Shown here in pieces: positions 1-10,664 of a stretch of 64,000 bases of DNA. The position numbers were made by a program, and so were the translations under genes. The notes under the pieces are model-generated. The model was not told the origin of the DNA, searched no databases, and was given only the letters and a program-made list of their open reading frames with translations. Where the stretch lies: NCBI RefSeq assembly GCF_000715075.1, contig NC_134103.1, positions 76,199,519 through 76,263,518 on the forward strand, read 5' to 3'. Position 1 is the first letter of the stretch, and each line of letters begins with the position of its first letter. The stretch comes from Nicotiana tabacum. Its lineage: Eukaryota > Streptophyta > Magnoliopsida > Solanales > Solanaceae.

Positions 1-183
1 ACGTCTGACTATACGGTGATGGAGAGCGCGATCCCTGAGAAAGCCCCACATGTCGTCTACTCTCCTAGCGCGAAAAGTCTGGGCCAGTAACTGTCCCTCC
101 CATATGTGGGACGACCTATGATCGCCCTGTAACAACAGTAACTCCAGGCTGGCAGGTCCAGGATGCAAAGGCGGAACCTCCAT
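1..183 (-). CDS. Plant-mobile-domain protein (PP7 long form-like), N-terminal part, cut by window edge
   Basis: Reading leftward from an ATG at 183-181, 61 codons are open to the window edge. The peptide begins MEVPPLHPGPASLELLLLQG and continues with HIWEGQLLAQTFRARRVDDM, then an RDRAL...RIVRR segment. This is the N-terminal signature I recognise from plant-mobile-domain proteins annotated as 'serine/threonine-protein phosphatase 7 long form homolog'. The family occurs both as host genes of the MAIN/MAIL1 type (genome stability, TE silencing) and inside plant transposons. Only the first ~60 residues are visible, so I cannot tell whether it is intact. A 'ttacag' just upstream of the VDD codons could be a splice acceptor, so this ATG may be internal to a longer frame. 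The repetitive, AT-rich 5' flank favours a TE-borne or TE-rich copy; that is inference. Confidence 0.7.
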   Translation of the reverse strand, partial: MEVPPLHPGPASLELLLLQGDHRSSHIWEGQLLAQTFRARRVDDMWGFLRDRALHHRIVRR

Positions 184-289
184 GTCGTCTACTGTAAATT
201 AAACAAGATTAATTACATTATTTTACTTTAATATGTTAGTTTTATTATTTTACATGTTAGTTTTATTATTTTATATGTTTGTTTGTAAA

Positions 290-1290
290 TTAAATAATTA
301 ATTTTCATAATTATACAAGATTTAATTATTAAATATTAACATATGGGTTCCGGGCTCGATATTTGAGGCTCAGTAGCACCAAGATATCCTGAATTTTTGT
401 TGTTTTCTCATGTTATTTTCTTACGATCGTTGACTAGAATTGGACAGAGTTTGTGTTTGAACTATAAGTTATTTTGACGTATTTTTGGGTATAATAGATA
501 ATATGTTAGTTTTATTATTTTATATGTTTGTTTGTAAATTAAATAATTTATTTTCATAATTATACAAGATTTAATTATTAAATATTCACATATGGGTTCC
601 AGACTCGATATTTGAGGCCCAGTAGCACCAAGATATCCTGAATTCTTATGTTCATGATGAGAAAATTTTCTCGATTTATCACTCAACACGTCTGTTATTT
701 TACATGTTAGTTTAGTATTTATATGTTAGTAGTTTTATTAATTTATATGTTAGTTTTATTATTATATATTTTTGTTTATGACTCACTTATTTTTGACTAT
801 AATAAAATTAAATAATTTATTTTCATAAAGATACAAGATTTAATTATTAAATATTCACATATGGATTTCGGGCTCGATATTTGAGGCCCAGTAGCACCAA
901 GATATCCTGAATTCTTATGTTCATGATGAGAAAATTTTCTCGATTTATCACTCAACATGTCTTTTATTTTAAATGTTAGTTTATTATTTATATGTTAGTA
1001 GTTTTATTAATTTATATGTTAGTTTTATTATTATATATTTTTGTTTATGACTCACTTATTTTTTACTATAATAAAATTAAATAATTCATTTTCATACTTA
1101 TACAAGATTTAATTATTAAATATTCACATATGGGTTCCGGGCTCGATATTTGAGGCCTAGTAGCACCAAAATATCGTGAATTTTGGTTGTTTTCTCATGT
1201 TATTTTCTTATGATCGTTGACTAGATATTGACAGAGTTTGTGTTTGAACTATCAGCTATTTTGACATATTTTTGGGTATAATAGATACTT
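290..1290. repeat. Tandem array of four ~249-269 bp units
   Basis: A block starting aagatttaattattaaatat, followed by an 'atatgggttc...gctcgatatttgag' core and 'agtagcaccaa', recurs at 317, 566, 835 and 1104 (spacings 249, 269, 269). Copies 1 and 4 share one 3' half (gttgttttctcatgttat...gatcgttgactaga). Copies 2 and 3 share another (gttcatgatgagaaaa...cactcaac). The array is therefore of the form X-Y-Y-X. It lies directly upstream of the minus-strand PMD start and would be its promoter or 5' UTR region. Confidence 0.85.
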
Positions 1291-1980
1291 AAACAATTAA
1301 TTTTAATAACTACAAGGATACTACGCTAAATGGCACTACATTTTACTACGCTAAAAGGACACTACATTACAAATATAAGCACTACATTAGGCCACAAGAT
1401 ACCACTAGAGGGAACTAAAGTAACAATTTATCTATTTTACTAGTTTTTAAGCAAATAAATAATCTAAACCAGGTAAAAACAACAAATAAATTTAATCACA
1501 AAACATTCACGAAAATACATATACCACAGTAAAAAGTAACTTATTAACATTTGTTTTAACAACTAATAATAATTTCTCTATTTTTACTATTTTTTTAGCA
1601 CACTAATATCATAGTCCGGATAAAAATAACAAAATAGTTAAAATCGCAAAACAATCACAAAACAACATAGAACACATTAAAAACAACTAATATGCATTTT
1701 TTCTACGAGTTTCAACAAAAACTAAGTCGGAATACCTCGATTTAAGGTTTAAGGAAAGTTGAAGATTTGGTGATTTAGAGCTGAAACGAGCAATCCACAA
1801 CGAGAGAACGCCTTAGTTAGGATGTGGGACCGAGGATCTTTACTTTTTGTGGGACGGGTGAGGTCCACTCGAGGTTTTTTGGTTGTTAATGGGGGGATCG
1901 ACTATTTTTTAAAGTTTTAATTTGGGGGGGGGGGGAGTTCTGGTTTGGTGGGGAAGGGAAGGGAACGATGTATTATGTAG
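1291..1980. other. AT-rich gene-free stretch upstream of the PMD gene
   Basis: No coding signal is seen. Short repeats of 'actacgctaaa' and 'cactacatta' occur at about 1319-1400. A G-run (about 1923-1934) lies just before the hairpin region. It is probably part of the same repetitive unit as the PMD fragment. Confidence 0.4.
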
Positions 1981-2120
1981 GTATAGTGCCGTTTATTAAG
2001 GCGTTATACTATAGCACCTTAATAAACGATGCTATACTTACCCGTTTTTTCATATTCACGTATAACGCCCTTTTAAAAGTCGTTATACCTTAACGGGCAA
2101 ACGACCGTTAAGGTATAACG
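1981..2120. repeat. Two adjacent inverted repeats with a shared 'cgttatac' motif
   Basis: Arms at 1981-2001 and 2017-2037 pair over 21 bp with three mismatches; the core gtttattaagg/ccttaataaac is perfect. Arms at 2081-2096 and 2105-2120 (cgttataccttaacgg / ccgttaaggtataacg) pair perfectly over 16 bp around an 8-bp loop. Both contain gttatac-type motifs and 'cgccctttt(a)aaaagt' flanks. This looks like subterminal structure of a DNA transposon, but no TSD was found to delimit it. Confidence 0.6.
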
Positions 2121-3224
2121 CCCTTTAAAAGTGCGCTATATGTATTTTGGTCACTAAGTTTTTTTTCTACCTATTTAGTCCAAAAACTCATTATTTTAGT
2201 TCCGGACTCTAAAAAGTGATGCCTCAACTAATGTACAATAGAGTTGTAACTCACAAGTTATATAGCAGATGATGGCCAAATTGGAAAAGAAAAAGATACT
2301 CGGAACTGTCTATATCAGTTTCATCCTTTAGAAGCATATCACATTTCAGATCTGATGAAATAAGATAAACAACACATGGGAACTTGAATGTTCATCAAAA
2401 AGCATATACTCCTACATTTCAGATCTGATGAAATAGGATAAACAAAACATGGGAACTTGAATAGGTTCATCAAATCTATGACCTGCTTAAGAGAGTTGCT
2501 TTGAGCTTTTTAAGAAAGAATGCATCACATATACATTAAGTAGCTATAGTGGTGATCAAGCTACTTGATTCTTAAACAATCACGGCCGCTGAAGTAGAAG
2601 GAAAATGGAGACATAATGGCATGAAGATAGTCACTGAATAAGGCTACAGTAATATAAGACCTAGCCAATCTCCTGCCACAGCCGGGTAATGTTGCTAGCA
2701 GAATCCATAATGATCATGGAAACCGTCACATAATAGGAACGGAGAAGACAGTCTAACAAATAATCCCGCTACACCCAAGTAAAAATGTGCAGCCGGAGAA
2801 AAGAAATTCTCGCAAATAATACATAAGGCTCAAACTTATTGTATGTGACTCCTATCCATGACAAGCCTCGTCTGTTCTCCTTATGGACATGTTTGCCAAA
2901 AACCATCACCATATCGCCACCAAAATGGACTTCTCCATCTCTTAGTCACACTCAAACTCACAAACTGAGTCTGTCTGACACATTAGGCTTCGAGGACAAT
3001 GGAGATCAATTACCAACATGATTTTATCTTCAATTTCGATTTAGGACACAAGAAACCATGGCATAAAAGGCAAAAGAGGTTCTACTGTCTCCCTTCAACT
3101 GACAAAGTCAAAGATCCGAGAAACAACAGTCACATATTTACTAATATAAAAGATTGTTTATAACATCTACTAAGATATTGCAAATCTATCAGCAGAATAT
3201 TGACGCCGCTTAACAGACTCGAAT
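2121..3224. other. Gene-free stretch downstream of SKP1, with a ~70-bp tandem duplication
   Basis: This stretch should contain the 3' UTR and terminator of the minus-strand SKP1 gene. The only clear structure is a direct duplication, 2333-2400 and 2401-2473, sharing acatttcagatctgatgaaa and 'acatgggaacttgaat'. Short open frames here show no recognisable protein. Confidence 0.5.
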
Positions 3225-6200
3225 TCACTCGAAGGCCCAGGCATTCTCTCTCCTGACTTCTTCCTCTTCCTCAGGAGTGAAGTCATTCTTAATGTTGAAT
3301 GTCTTACGGATCTCCTCCGGGGTCTTCCCTTTGATCATGTCTGCAACTGTCTGGCATGTCAGATCAAGCAAGCTCTTTATGTTCAAATAGTTGGCAGCCT
3401 GTAAAAAGATAAGAACAAACAATTTACTGCAACTGCAATGTAAACTTAACCTCTAAAAGCACTCAACAAAAAAAAGGTAATACCCAAATCTCTATACAGG
3501 TAAGTTGAGAGAACTAGATATTAGATGGGATGCTCCTTGTAACTCATCAACTAGCAAATATAATAGCAATAATTAAAAGGAAATGTAAAACCAATATAAA
3601 AGGAAATACATAAAAGAAATTGTCAGCCACTCAATAGTCAACAGGATTCAAAAGGCAAGCAACAACTCAGGGAGAGGGATATCAAACATGTAAACAAACC
3701 GTGCTACAGGAATGTCCAAACTAACACTTGTTTCCTGAAAGGTAACAAACTAAGTATGACTACAAGTTCTACAGGTATTACAGACTAGTAGACACTGACA
3801 TGTCCGCGCGAGTGGATCTAGCTTCAAGTTTATCCTTATTGTCTTAAGCATCCAAATTTCTTAATCTGAATATTAAACAAAAGAATATTGGGTAGTTAAT
3901 TTATACAAATACGAGCTCAGAACAGTCAAATGCCGGTACCAATAACCGATAACAGTTCAAAAATTCTGGATAAACCGTAGAAACATTAAATCAATAATGT
4001 CAAGTACAGCTCGTTCTCATTTCAGGAATTTAGGCATGCTTTCAAGTATAACAGTTAAAAACCAACCCAACACGGATAAATCAGGTCAATTGCTAGTTAG
4101 CACGAGGACAGTACATCTCTATGCCTACATGTCAAGTATACACGTAAATCAACACTATCACAATGGATTCCATCGATAGTATTTACACTTAGCACTATAC
4201 GGGTGCCTGGCATAACTGCCCATCATCAAGCATATATATAAAACATTGTGCCTGCGCCCACTGCTGGCATGTCAGCTTTCGGCGGAGCAGATCCTGCCCA
4301 AGCACCTATTATAATCACTTAGCCCAATAATGAGGCCTAGTGCATGCGTCGCCACAAAATGGTAACACTCAGCCCAATATGGGCCTGGTGTACGCGTCAC
4401 CTCATAATCAGTACCAAACCGGCTCTAAGGCCCAAACATATCTTCTTTACACTTACAAGCATATCTTCTTACCCATTGTTTTAGAATGAGCCATGGAAAT
4501 TATTCACTATAATAATACACTTTTAAGTTTTAACTAAGCAAACATGAAAAAAAGGAGAAGAAAACTACCAGAAATAAGAGACTATCAAAAGAAGCGGTCA
4601 AAATTTATTTCATTAGTTCAAACGCATCAAATAGCACCTAAAAACCAACTGCAGTTAGTTGCATACCGCAACAGAGTGACTACGTATTGAAATGTCATGG
4701 ACCTGAATAAGGCGGAATGATGTAGACGACCTTGCCTAGTTTGGGATTGAAGCATAGTTGATTGATTATATTTATACAATATATATTACCCATGAAGCTT
4801 ATACAGGTGCAGACTAGAGTAGAAGCTCACCCTATGAAAATTGAGGCAGCAAATAAATGCCAAGGCGGAATGATGTAGACGACCTTGCCTAGTTTGGGAT
4901 TGAAGCATAGTTAATTGATTATATTTATACAATATATATTACCCATGAAGCTTATACAGGTGCAGACTAGAGTAGAAGCTCAACCTATGAAAATTGAGGC
5001 AGCAAATAAATGCCAAGAACACGGGCAATGGAAGCCAAAAGTAGAAGGTGCATCAACAACAACAAATATGGCTCTGCCCCAAATAGCTTGAAATCGGCTA
5101 TATGAATCCTCAGTGACCACGCTACTCCATTTAAATCATCTCATGCCAATATTTATGCAAATAATGAATGTGCATTAACAAACTTCTATAAATCCACACA
5201 TAAACAAAAATATCAAAAATTGCAAAGCTGATGACACAAAACTAATAATGATAGTTTACACAACTACCAATCCACAAGGCCCAAAAAAAAAAGCAAGGAA
5301 ACAATCAAGCCAAATAACACTCCAACAGTTTTCATTTATAAGGAACTATTACTAGAGGAGCCACATAGTTCTCTTTCCCTACAAACTTTTCATGGATTTA
5401 AGTTATATATACTGACAACAATAACAACAACGACCCAGTAAAATCCTACTGGTGGGGTTTGGGAAGGGTGGTGTGTACGCAGACCTTACCCCTACCCCGA
5501 GGGAGCAGAGAGGCTGTTTCCGAAACAACCTCGGCTCAAGAAGATGAAAAGAGACAATATCAGTACCACCAACAAATACCATAGGAATAATAACAGCATC
5601 ATAAAAATCAGAAAATAAATGAAACGCAAAAGCGATATCCGTTAAATAGAACCGACACTATAAAAAACGAAAGAATAGTAAGACACTAACATTAACCACT
5701 AGCAGTCTAAGACAAAATCCTATCAGACTAGCCTCACAAAGGTACAAAGTAGGAAAAGACTCAACTACCTCCTAACCTACAACCCTAATACTCGACCTCC
5801 ACAGCTTTCTATCAAGCGCCATGTCCTCGGAAATCTGAAGCCTCGCCATATCCTGCCAGATCACCTCTCCCCAATACTTCTTAGGTCGTCCTCTATCTCT
5901 ACTCGTGCCTTCCAAAGCCAGCTGCTCACACCTTCTTACTGGAGCATCTGGGCTTCTCCTCTGTACGTACCCGAACTATCTAAGTCTCGCTGTCATGTCC
6001 TCGAAAATCTGAAGCCTCGCCATGTCCTGACCGATTAACTCTCCTCAATACTTTTTAGGCCGCCATCTACTTCTTCTCGTGCCTTCCAAAGCCAGCCGCT
6101 CACACCTCCTTACCGGAGCATCTGGGCTTCTCCTTTTGTACGTGCCCAAACCATCTGAGCCTCGCTTCCCACATCTTGTCATCAATGAGAGCCACGCCCA

Positions 6201-7455
6201 CCTTCTCCCGAATATCATCATTCCTAATCTTATCCATCCTAGTGTGCCTGCACATCCACCTCAACATCCTCATTTCTGCTACTTTCATCTTCTAGATACG
6301 TGAGCTCTTAAAAGGCCAACACTCAGCCCTATACATCATGGCCGGTCTAACCACCGCTCTATAAAACCTACCTTTGAGTATCGGTGGCACTCTCTTTCAC
6401 ACAGGACTCCAGATACTAACCTCCACTTCATCCACCCCACCCCAATACGGAGTGTGACATTCTCGTCGATCTCCCCTCCCACGGGATAACCGACCCAAAG
6501 TACTTGAAACTAACTCTACTTGGGATGACCTGTGATTCAAGCCTCACATCTACGTCCGATTCCCTCGGCTCAACGCTAACTTGCACTCCGGGTATTCCGT
6601 CTTAGTCCTGCTTAGCTTGAAACCCTTAGATTCAGGGGTCTGTCTCCAAACCTCCAGCCTCTCGTTAACACCGGCTCGCATCTCATCGATCAGAATTAAT
6701 GTCGTCAACAAATAACATACACCATGGCACCTCTCCTTGAATATGGTGTGTTAGTGCGTCCATCACCGGGGCAAATAAGAACGGGCTGAACGCAGAACCA
6801 GAAAACCGGCACACCTTTTACCTCCAAACATCTCCAGAGAACCTCTCTAAAGACCGTGATAAAGATTTTTTACACTATCAGTGAACATTAAACTATTGAT
6901 AGCAGTTTAGCTGCTAGTTACCAATTTTATCAGATTACTAATAAATGTTTATCAAGAAACTTACATGTAATTACCTAATAAGTGACCATCAGTGCATATA
7001 ACTTAAAACTCTTTCTTCATACATATTTAAAATGACTTATAAGTACCTATTCAACGATTTAACGGTCTTACTCAGAACCCTAGATGAATTAAGTAAGATA
7101 CACATAATAATCTTCACGAAATTCAAAATTAGTATAAACAGCAGTATCAAAATAAAGAGATACAGACCAGGATGAGATCGAAGAGGGTACTCTGGTCAAC
7201 TTTGACAAAGTCAGCATCGAAAGCCTTGAGATCGTCCTCGACAGCCTTATCTTCCGTCTTAGAGGCGGCGTCCACGTGGCGCTTGCAATACTCAATCACC
7301 TTAGCTAAGATCTTGCTCGTCACGTTAGGTAAAGGGATGCTGGTGTCGGCGCAGTCGTCTTCGATCATATGCTTGATTGTCTGCGACTCTACGGCAACTG
7401 ACTCTTCTACCTCGAAGGTTTCGCCGTCGGAACTCTTCAATACGATCATCTTCAT
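3225..7455 (-). CDS. SKP1: SKP1-like protein (SCF ubiquitin-ligase adaptor), two exons
   Basis: Exon 1 is 7455-7168 (96 codons) and exon 2 is 3398-3225 (57 codons plus TGA). They join in phase 0 at ATCCTG|gt...acag|GCTGCC, giving ...[19 protein letters not shown].... The product is 153 aa, normal for plant SKP1 (about 150-165). The N-terminal half ([20 protein letters not shown]) is the BTB/POZ-like cullin-1-binding fold. The C-terminal half has [20 protein letters not shown] and ends RRENAWAFE, the F-box-binding helices; A replaces the usual Q in ENQWAFE. SKP1 bridges CUL1 to F-box proteins in nuclear and cytosolic SCF ligases. No frame break was seen, so it is probably functional. The intron (7167-3399, 3.77 kb) is swollen by LINE fragments. 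A TATA box lies about 115 bp upstream of the ATG. Confidence 0.92.
4640..4765 (+). mobile_element. RTE-type LINE 3' end (plus strand) in the SKP1 intron
   Basis: The plus-strand stretch around 4660-4750 reads as the degraded C-terminus of a plant RTE-type LINE polyprotein (gcaacagagtga..., then [20 protein letters not shown]). It runs into the typical tail tttgggattgaagcatagtt. No 5' part is present, so this is a 5'-truncated insertion opposite in orientation to SKP1. Its tail is the start of the 153-bp tandem duplication. Confidence 0.55.
4711..5016. repeat. 153-bp tandem duplication, nearly perfect
   Basis: Units 4711-4863 and 4864-5016 both start ggcggaatgatgtagacgac and end 'aataaatgccaa'. 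They differ at only a few positions by eye (for example gttgattg/gttaattg and ctcaccc/ctcaacc). The near identity indicates a recent duplication within the SKP1 intron. Confidence 0.9.
5053..5160 (-). mobile_element. RTE-type LINE 3' tail fragment (minus strand)
   Basis: From 'caacaacaac' the text runs 'caaatagcttgaaatcggct', then 'atatgaatcctcagtgacc' and 'ctccatttaaatcatctca'. Reversed, this is the common plant LINE tail ('...gattcatatagccga...'), ending in a GTT/TTG repeat. Only the 3' tail remains. Confidence 0.5.
5415..6800 (-). mobile_element. 5'-truncated RTE-type LINE in the SKP1 intron (minus strand)
   Basis: Read on the minus strand, from about 6800 to 6690 the frame shows reverse-transcriptase motifs ([16 protein letters not shown], with FVDD as the catalytic box). 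Next comes LEVWRQ-like text, then [20 protein letters not shown] and [10 protein letters not shown] (6288-6100), and finally [20 protein letters not shown] with [12 protein letters not shown] before a stop near 5780. The 3' UTR leads into gagccgagg...ggtaaggtctgcgtacac...ccac and a TTG-rich tail at 5537-5415. That tail is the same 3' module used by TS-type Solanaceae SINEs. Many stops and frameshifts make it a dead copy. It has the same orientation as SKP1 and is spliced out with the intron. Confidence 0.75.
5821..6168 (-). repeat. ~175-bp tandem duplication inside the LINE coding region
   Basis: The C-terminal LINE segment is present twice: 5821-5993 and 5994-6168. Both copies contain 'tcgtgccttccaaagccagc', then 'ggagcatctgggcttctcct' and 'gaagcctcgccat'. 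The copies have diverged at several sites, so this duplication is older than the 153-bp one nearby. Confidence 0.8.
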
Positions 7456-7568
7456 TTTTCAGTAAAGAGGAATTGTGAATTGGAAAACGAATTTACAATC
7501 CCTAACAACACTCGGACGAAGCGAATAGAGCTGAGAGAAAGAGAATGCTACAGCCAATGATAGGGGCA

Positions 7569-7580
7569 CCTTTTATATAA
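7569..7580 (-). promoter_or_regulatory. Putative TATA box of SKP1
   Basis: The minus strand reads 'ccttatataaaagg', about 115 bp upstream of the SKP1 ATG, a normal plant TATA-to-ATG distance. The start site is not determined. Confidence 0.55.
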
Positions 7581-7977
7581 GGTTTGCGGGTCAGGCTAAG
7601 ATCCGTGAATAATTGAGAAATGGGAAAATTATAAAATTGGGATTTGGGAAGCCTTTTTCGGGGGATTAAAATGTTACTCCATTCCCAATCCCAATTCCCA
7701 AGTGACGAGGGTCAACTTGCAAACCACTTTTTTTTAAAAAGGGTATGCAAAAAAAAACAAATTAATATATGTATATACATGTAATAAATTCCACATATTT
7801 CAAATCTGCTGACTCAAAAATGTACTAGAATTACTAAATTATTTTAATAAAAAAATATTCAAAATTATTTAAGTATCACAAAAAGTTACTAGACTAATTT
7901 TTGTAATAAAATATCACTCAATTTTGCCTAAATATCACATAAAATTATTGTCATAACTGTTGTGATTTTGCTTTTAT

Positions 7978-8100
7978 TGAGCCGAGGGTATACCGGAAAC
8001 AGTTTCTCTATCTTCACCATGTAAGGTAAGGTCTGCATATATACTACCCTTCTCAAACCCCATTTGTGGAAATATAATAGGTATGTTGTTATTTTTGTAT
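7978..8100 (+). mobile_element. SINE/LINE 3' module (TS-type tail), plus strand
   Basis: The stretch reads 'attgagccgagggtatacc', 'ggaaacagtttctctatctt', 'aaggtaaggtctgcatatat', 'ctcaaaccccatttgtgg' and a TTG-rich end 'tatgttgttattttt'. This is the conserved 3' region of Solanaceae TS-type SINEs, also used by the LINE at 5415-6800. No tRNA-like A/B boxes are visible upstream, so whether it is a truncated SINE or a LINE tail cannot be settled. Confidence 0.6.
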
Positions 8101-8187
8101 CACATAAAATCACTAGATTATTGAACTCACAAATTCAATAGTTTGTAACCAAAAAGTTGCAATAGAATCAACTATGAACTTGCACAA

Positions 8188-8853
8188 TGTATACGGTCGA
8201 AATAGATTTTGGCCTTCCGTACGTTTGTTCGAGCTCGAATAGTAAGCGATCGAAGTAAGAGCTTGAGACGAGTTCCGAGGATAGTACATACAAGCCTCGA
8301 GTTCCAAGACCGATCGAGGAATCGGCTCGATATCATTATCGAGCCCATGACCAAATCGAACCGCAAGGCAAGAAGAAGGTTGTCGGAGATGCACCGACCG
8401 ATTGACATTCACCCCGAATGTCGAACTCGAACTCAAGGCCGAGGGCTCGATCCAATACTGAGATCGAGCCAGTATCGAGCTCGCAGACAGGAGCCGTTGC
8501 AACCGCACTAGGGGAGAGAATCTTGGCAGGAATCGAGGAAGAGACAATTCATCATGAATTCTTCATTATGTATTTTTTATTATTATAAATAAAGTAACAT
8601 CCCCCTACTATAAAGAGGGGGGAATCCTTGTAAGCAGAGGGGACATTGCAAGAACAGACTACTTCTATTTATTGAAGAATAAATCTCTTAAACTTTTTTA
8701 CTCAACACACTCACTCTTCTAGTTCAATAATTTATATCTCATTTCTATATCCAAGAATCTAAACATTTTCACTTTTACGTACGATTTATGTCATGTTATA
8801 TCACATATCCTTAGAACTACTTATAAATTCAACAATATCTGATTTTTTTAACA
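8188..8853 (+). repeat. 5' LTR of element A
   Basis: 666 bp, from tgtatacggtcg to 'tttttttaaca', paired with 18677-19330. It is rich in 'cgag/ctcg' repeats in U3. A TATA box (ctactataaagagg) lies near 8606-8620. Compared with the 3' LTR it carries a 'ctcttaaactttttta...' segment near 8690 that is missing there. Confidence 0.92.
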
Positions 8854-8856
8854 GTT

Positions 8857-8874
8857 TGGCGCCCACCATGGGGC
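8857..8874 (+). promoter_or_regulatory. Primer-binding site of element A
   Basis: tggcgcccaccatggggc starts three bases after the LTR end. Element B has the same site with ccgtgg. Such a 'tggcgcccaccgtgg' PBS is typical of Tat/Ogre-type elements primed by a tRNA other than initiator Met. The base change (a for g) would weaken pairing. Confidence 0.7.
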
Positions 8875-8940
8875 TAAGGATAACAGTGATTATTTGATAC
8901 AAATCCGCAATACGCACCAGTTTACAACTCCGAATCAGCA

Positions 8941-10664
8941 ATGGCAAACTCTCGATTCATGGCTTTACCTATCGACTACGAAGCCGGCCTTCAAGATGAA
9001 ACCAACAACTTGATACCCAGGGCCGGAAGGCCATTTAACGATGTCACTGAAGCTCGAGTCGAAGTACCTGAAATCCGAGTCAAAGTACCACTAGACGTCA
9101 ATTCACAAGTGGCTTTTGAGGCGAACCAACGTTCCGAACCGGAAAAAAGCATTCAGGGCGGTATTCGATCCGTAGCTCGAGATGCCCATAATGTGGAGGA
9201 GATCGGAGTCAGCTTACGGATGATCTTCAAGATGTTACAAGCCCAGCAAATAGCGATAGCTCAGTTGCAGAGCCAAATTCAGGTACAAAGCAGATCAGAG
9301 CCTGATCCGCTTCTGAAAATCACACACAGAACGGAGCCAGCCATAGTGAAGTCAAATGAGCAAGAATCGGGTACTACTCCTGAAATTACCAAATTGCTCG
9401 AAGAACTCACAAAACGAGTCGAAGCCAACAATAAAAAAGTAGAAACATATAATTCCAGGGTCGATCAGATCCCGGGAGCTCCACCAATGATAAAAGGGTT
9501 GGATTCGAAGAAATTCATCCAAAAGCCTTTTCCCTCGAGTGCAGCCCCAAAACCAATCCCAAAAAAATTTCATATGCCCGAAATTCCCAAATATAACGGT
9601 ATGACCGATCCCAACGAACACGGAGCCTCTTACACGTGTGCCATCAAGGGTAACGATCTGGAAGACCACGAGATCGAATCCGTGTTATTAAAGAAATTTG
9701 GACCCTCTCGAAGGGAGCGATGATTTGGTATCATAATTTGCCCCCAAATTCCATCGATTCTTTTGCCATGTTAGCGGACTCGTTTGTAAAGGTGTATGCT
9801 GGTACCATAAAGGTTGCAACAAGAAAATCGAACCTCTTCAAAGTAAAGCAAAACGGTAATGAAATGCTGAGGGAGTTCGTGTCCCGATTTCAAATAGAAC
9901 GCATGGAATTGCCACCGGTCACAGATGACTGGGCCGTCCAAGCTTTCACCCAAGGGTTGAATGAGCAAAGTTTAATAGTATCACGTCGGCTGAAGCATAA
10001 TTTGATCGAGTATCCAGCAATGACTTAGGCAGACGTGCACAACCGATAGCAGTCAAAAATCAGGGTCGAAGACGACTAGTTGGGAGCTCCTTCCGGATCC
10101 ATGCACCAGAACAGGGCAGCTATCAAAAACTAGAAGGATATCGACAGAGAACGAAGATCGAACAAAGACCGATATCAACCGTACGCCACAGATCGAATGA
10201 ACAATGGCTCGGCACTCAACTTCGCTCAGAACAATCGAGGACAAAATTCCCGGGGGCTTATGAGCAAGAGTGGCTTCGATAAATATGGTGATCCCATAGA
10301 GGCACCCCAGCTATCGGAGTACAATTTCAGCGTCGACACATCGAGCATTGTATCGGCGATCGGAAGAATCAAAGATACTAGGTGGCCCAGACCCATGCAA
10401 ACTGACCCTTCCCAAAGAAACCCGAATTTGATGTGCAAGTATCATGGAACGCATGGCCATAGGACTGAGGATTGCAGACAATTAAGAGAAGAGGTATCCC
10501 GCCTATTCGATGAGGGCCACCTTCGAGAGTTCCTCAGCGACAGAGCCAGGAATCACTTTAGAGAAAGGGACGCCAGCAAAAAGGATAAACAAGAGGAACC
10601 TCTGCATATCATCCATATGATCATCGGTGGGGTCGATACTCCGCAGGACCCCGTGCTCAAGTAA
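8941..10664 (+). pseudogene. gag: gag of element A, broken
   Basis: Starts MANSRFMALP at 8941. The first frame (to about 9723) holds a helical N-terminus and the conserved KKFHMPEIPKYNGMTDPNEH. It then shifts frame just before MIWYHNLPPNSIDSF (9720 on), and the capsid-like part continues to DWAVQAFTQGL. In-frame stops follow at about 10026, 10048, 10078 and 10132. The last part (10197-10664) contains the zinc-knuckle variant CKYHGTHGHRTEDC at 10435-10476. Gag would form the cytoplasmic virus-like particle. One frameshift and at least four stops make it non-functional. Element B has the same order of blocks, which supports the reading across the breaks. Confidence 0.85.

Noticed and set aside
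3997..4179. 60-aa plus-strand frame in the SKP1 intron (also 2839-3021 downstream)
   Set aside because: No homology is recognised, codon usage is unremarkable, and the position is inside an intron or 3' flank.
8113..8547. 144-aa minus-strand frame in the 5' LTR of element A (a similar one at 18604-19035)
   Set aside because: It is present in both LTRs simply because they are duplicates. It has no recognisable domain, and LTR U3 sequence explains it.
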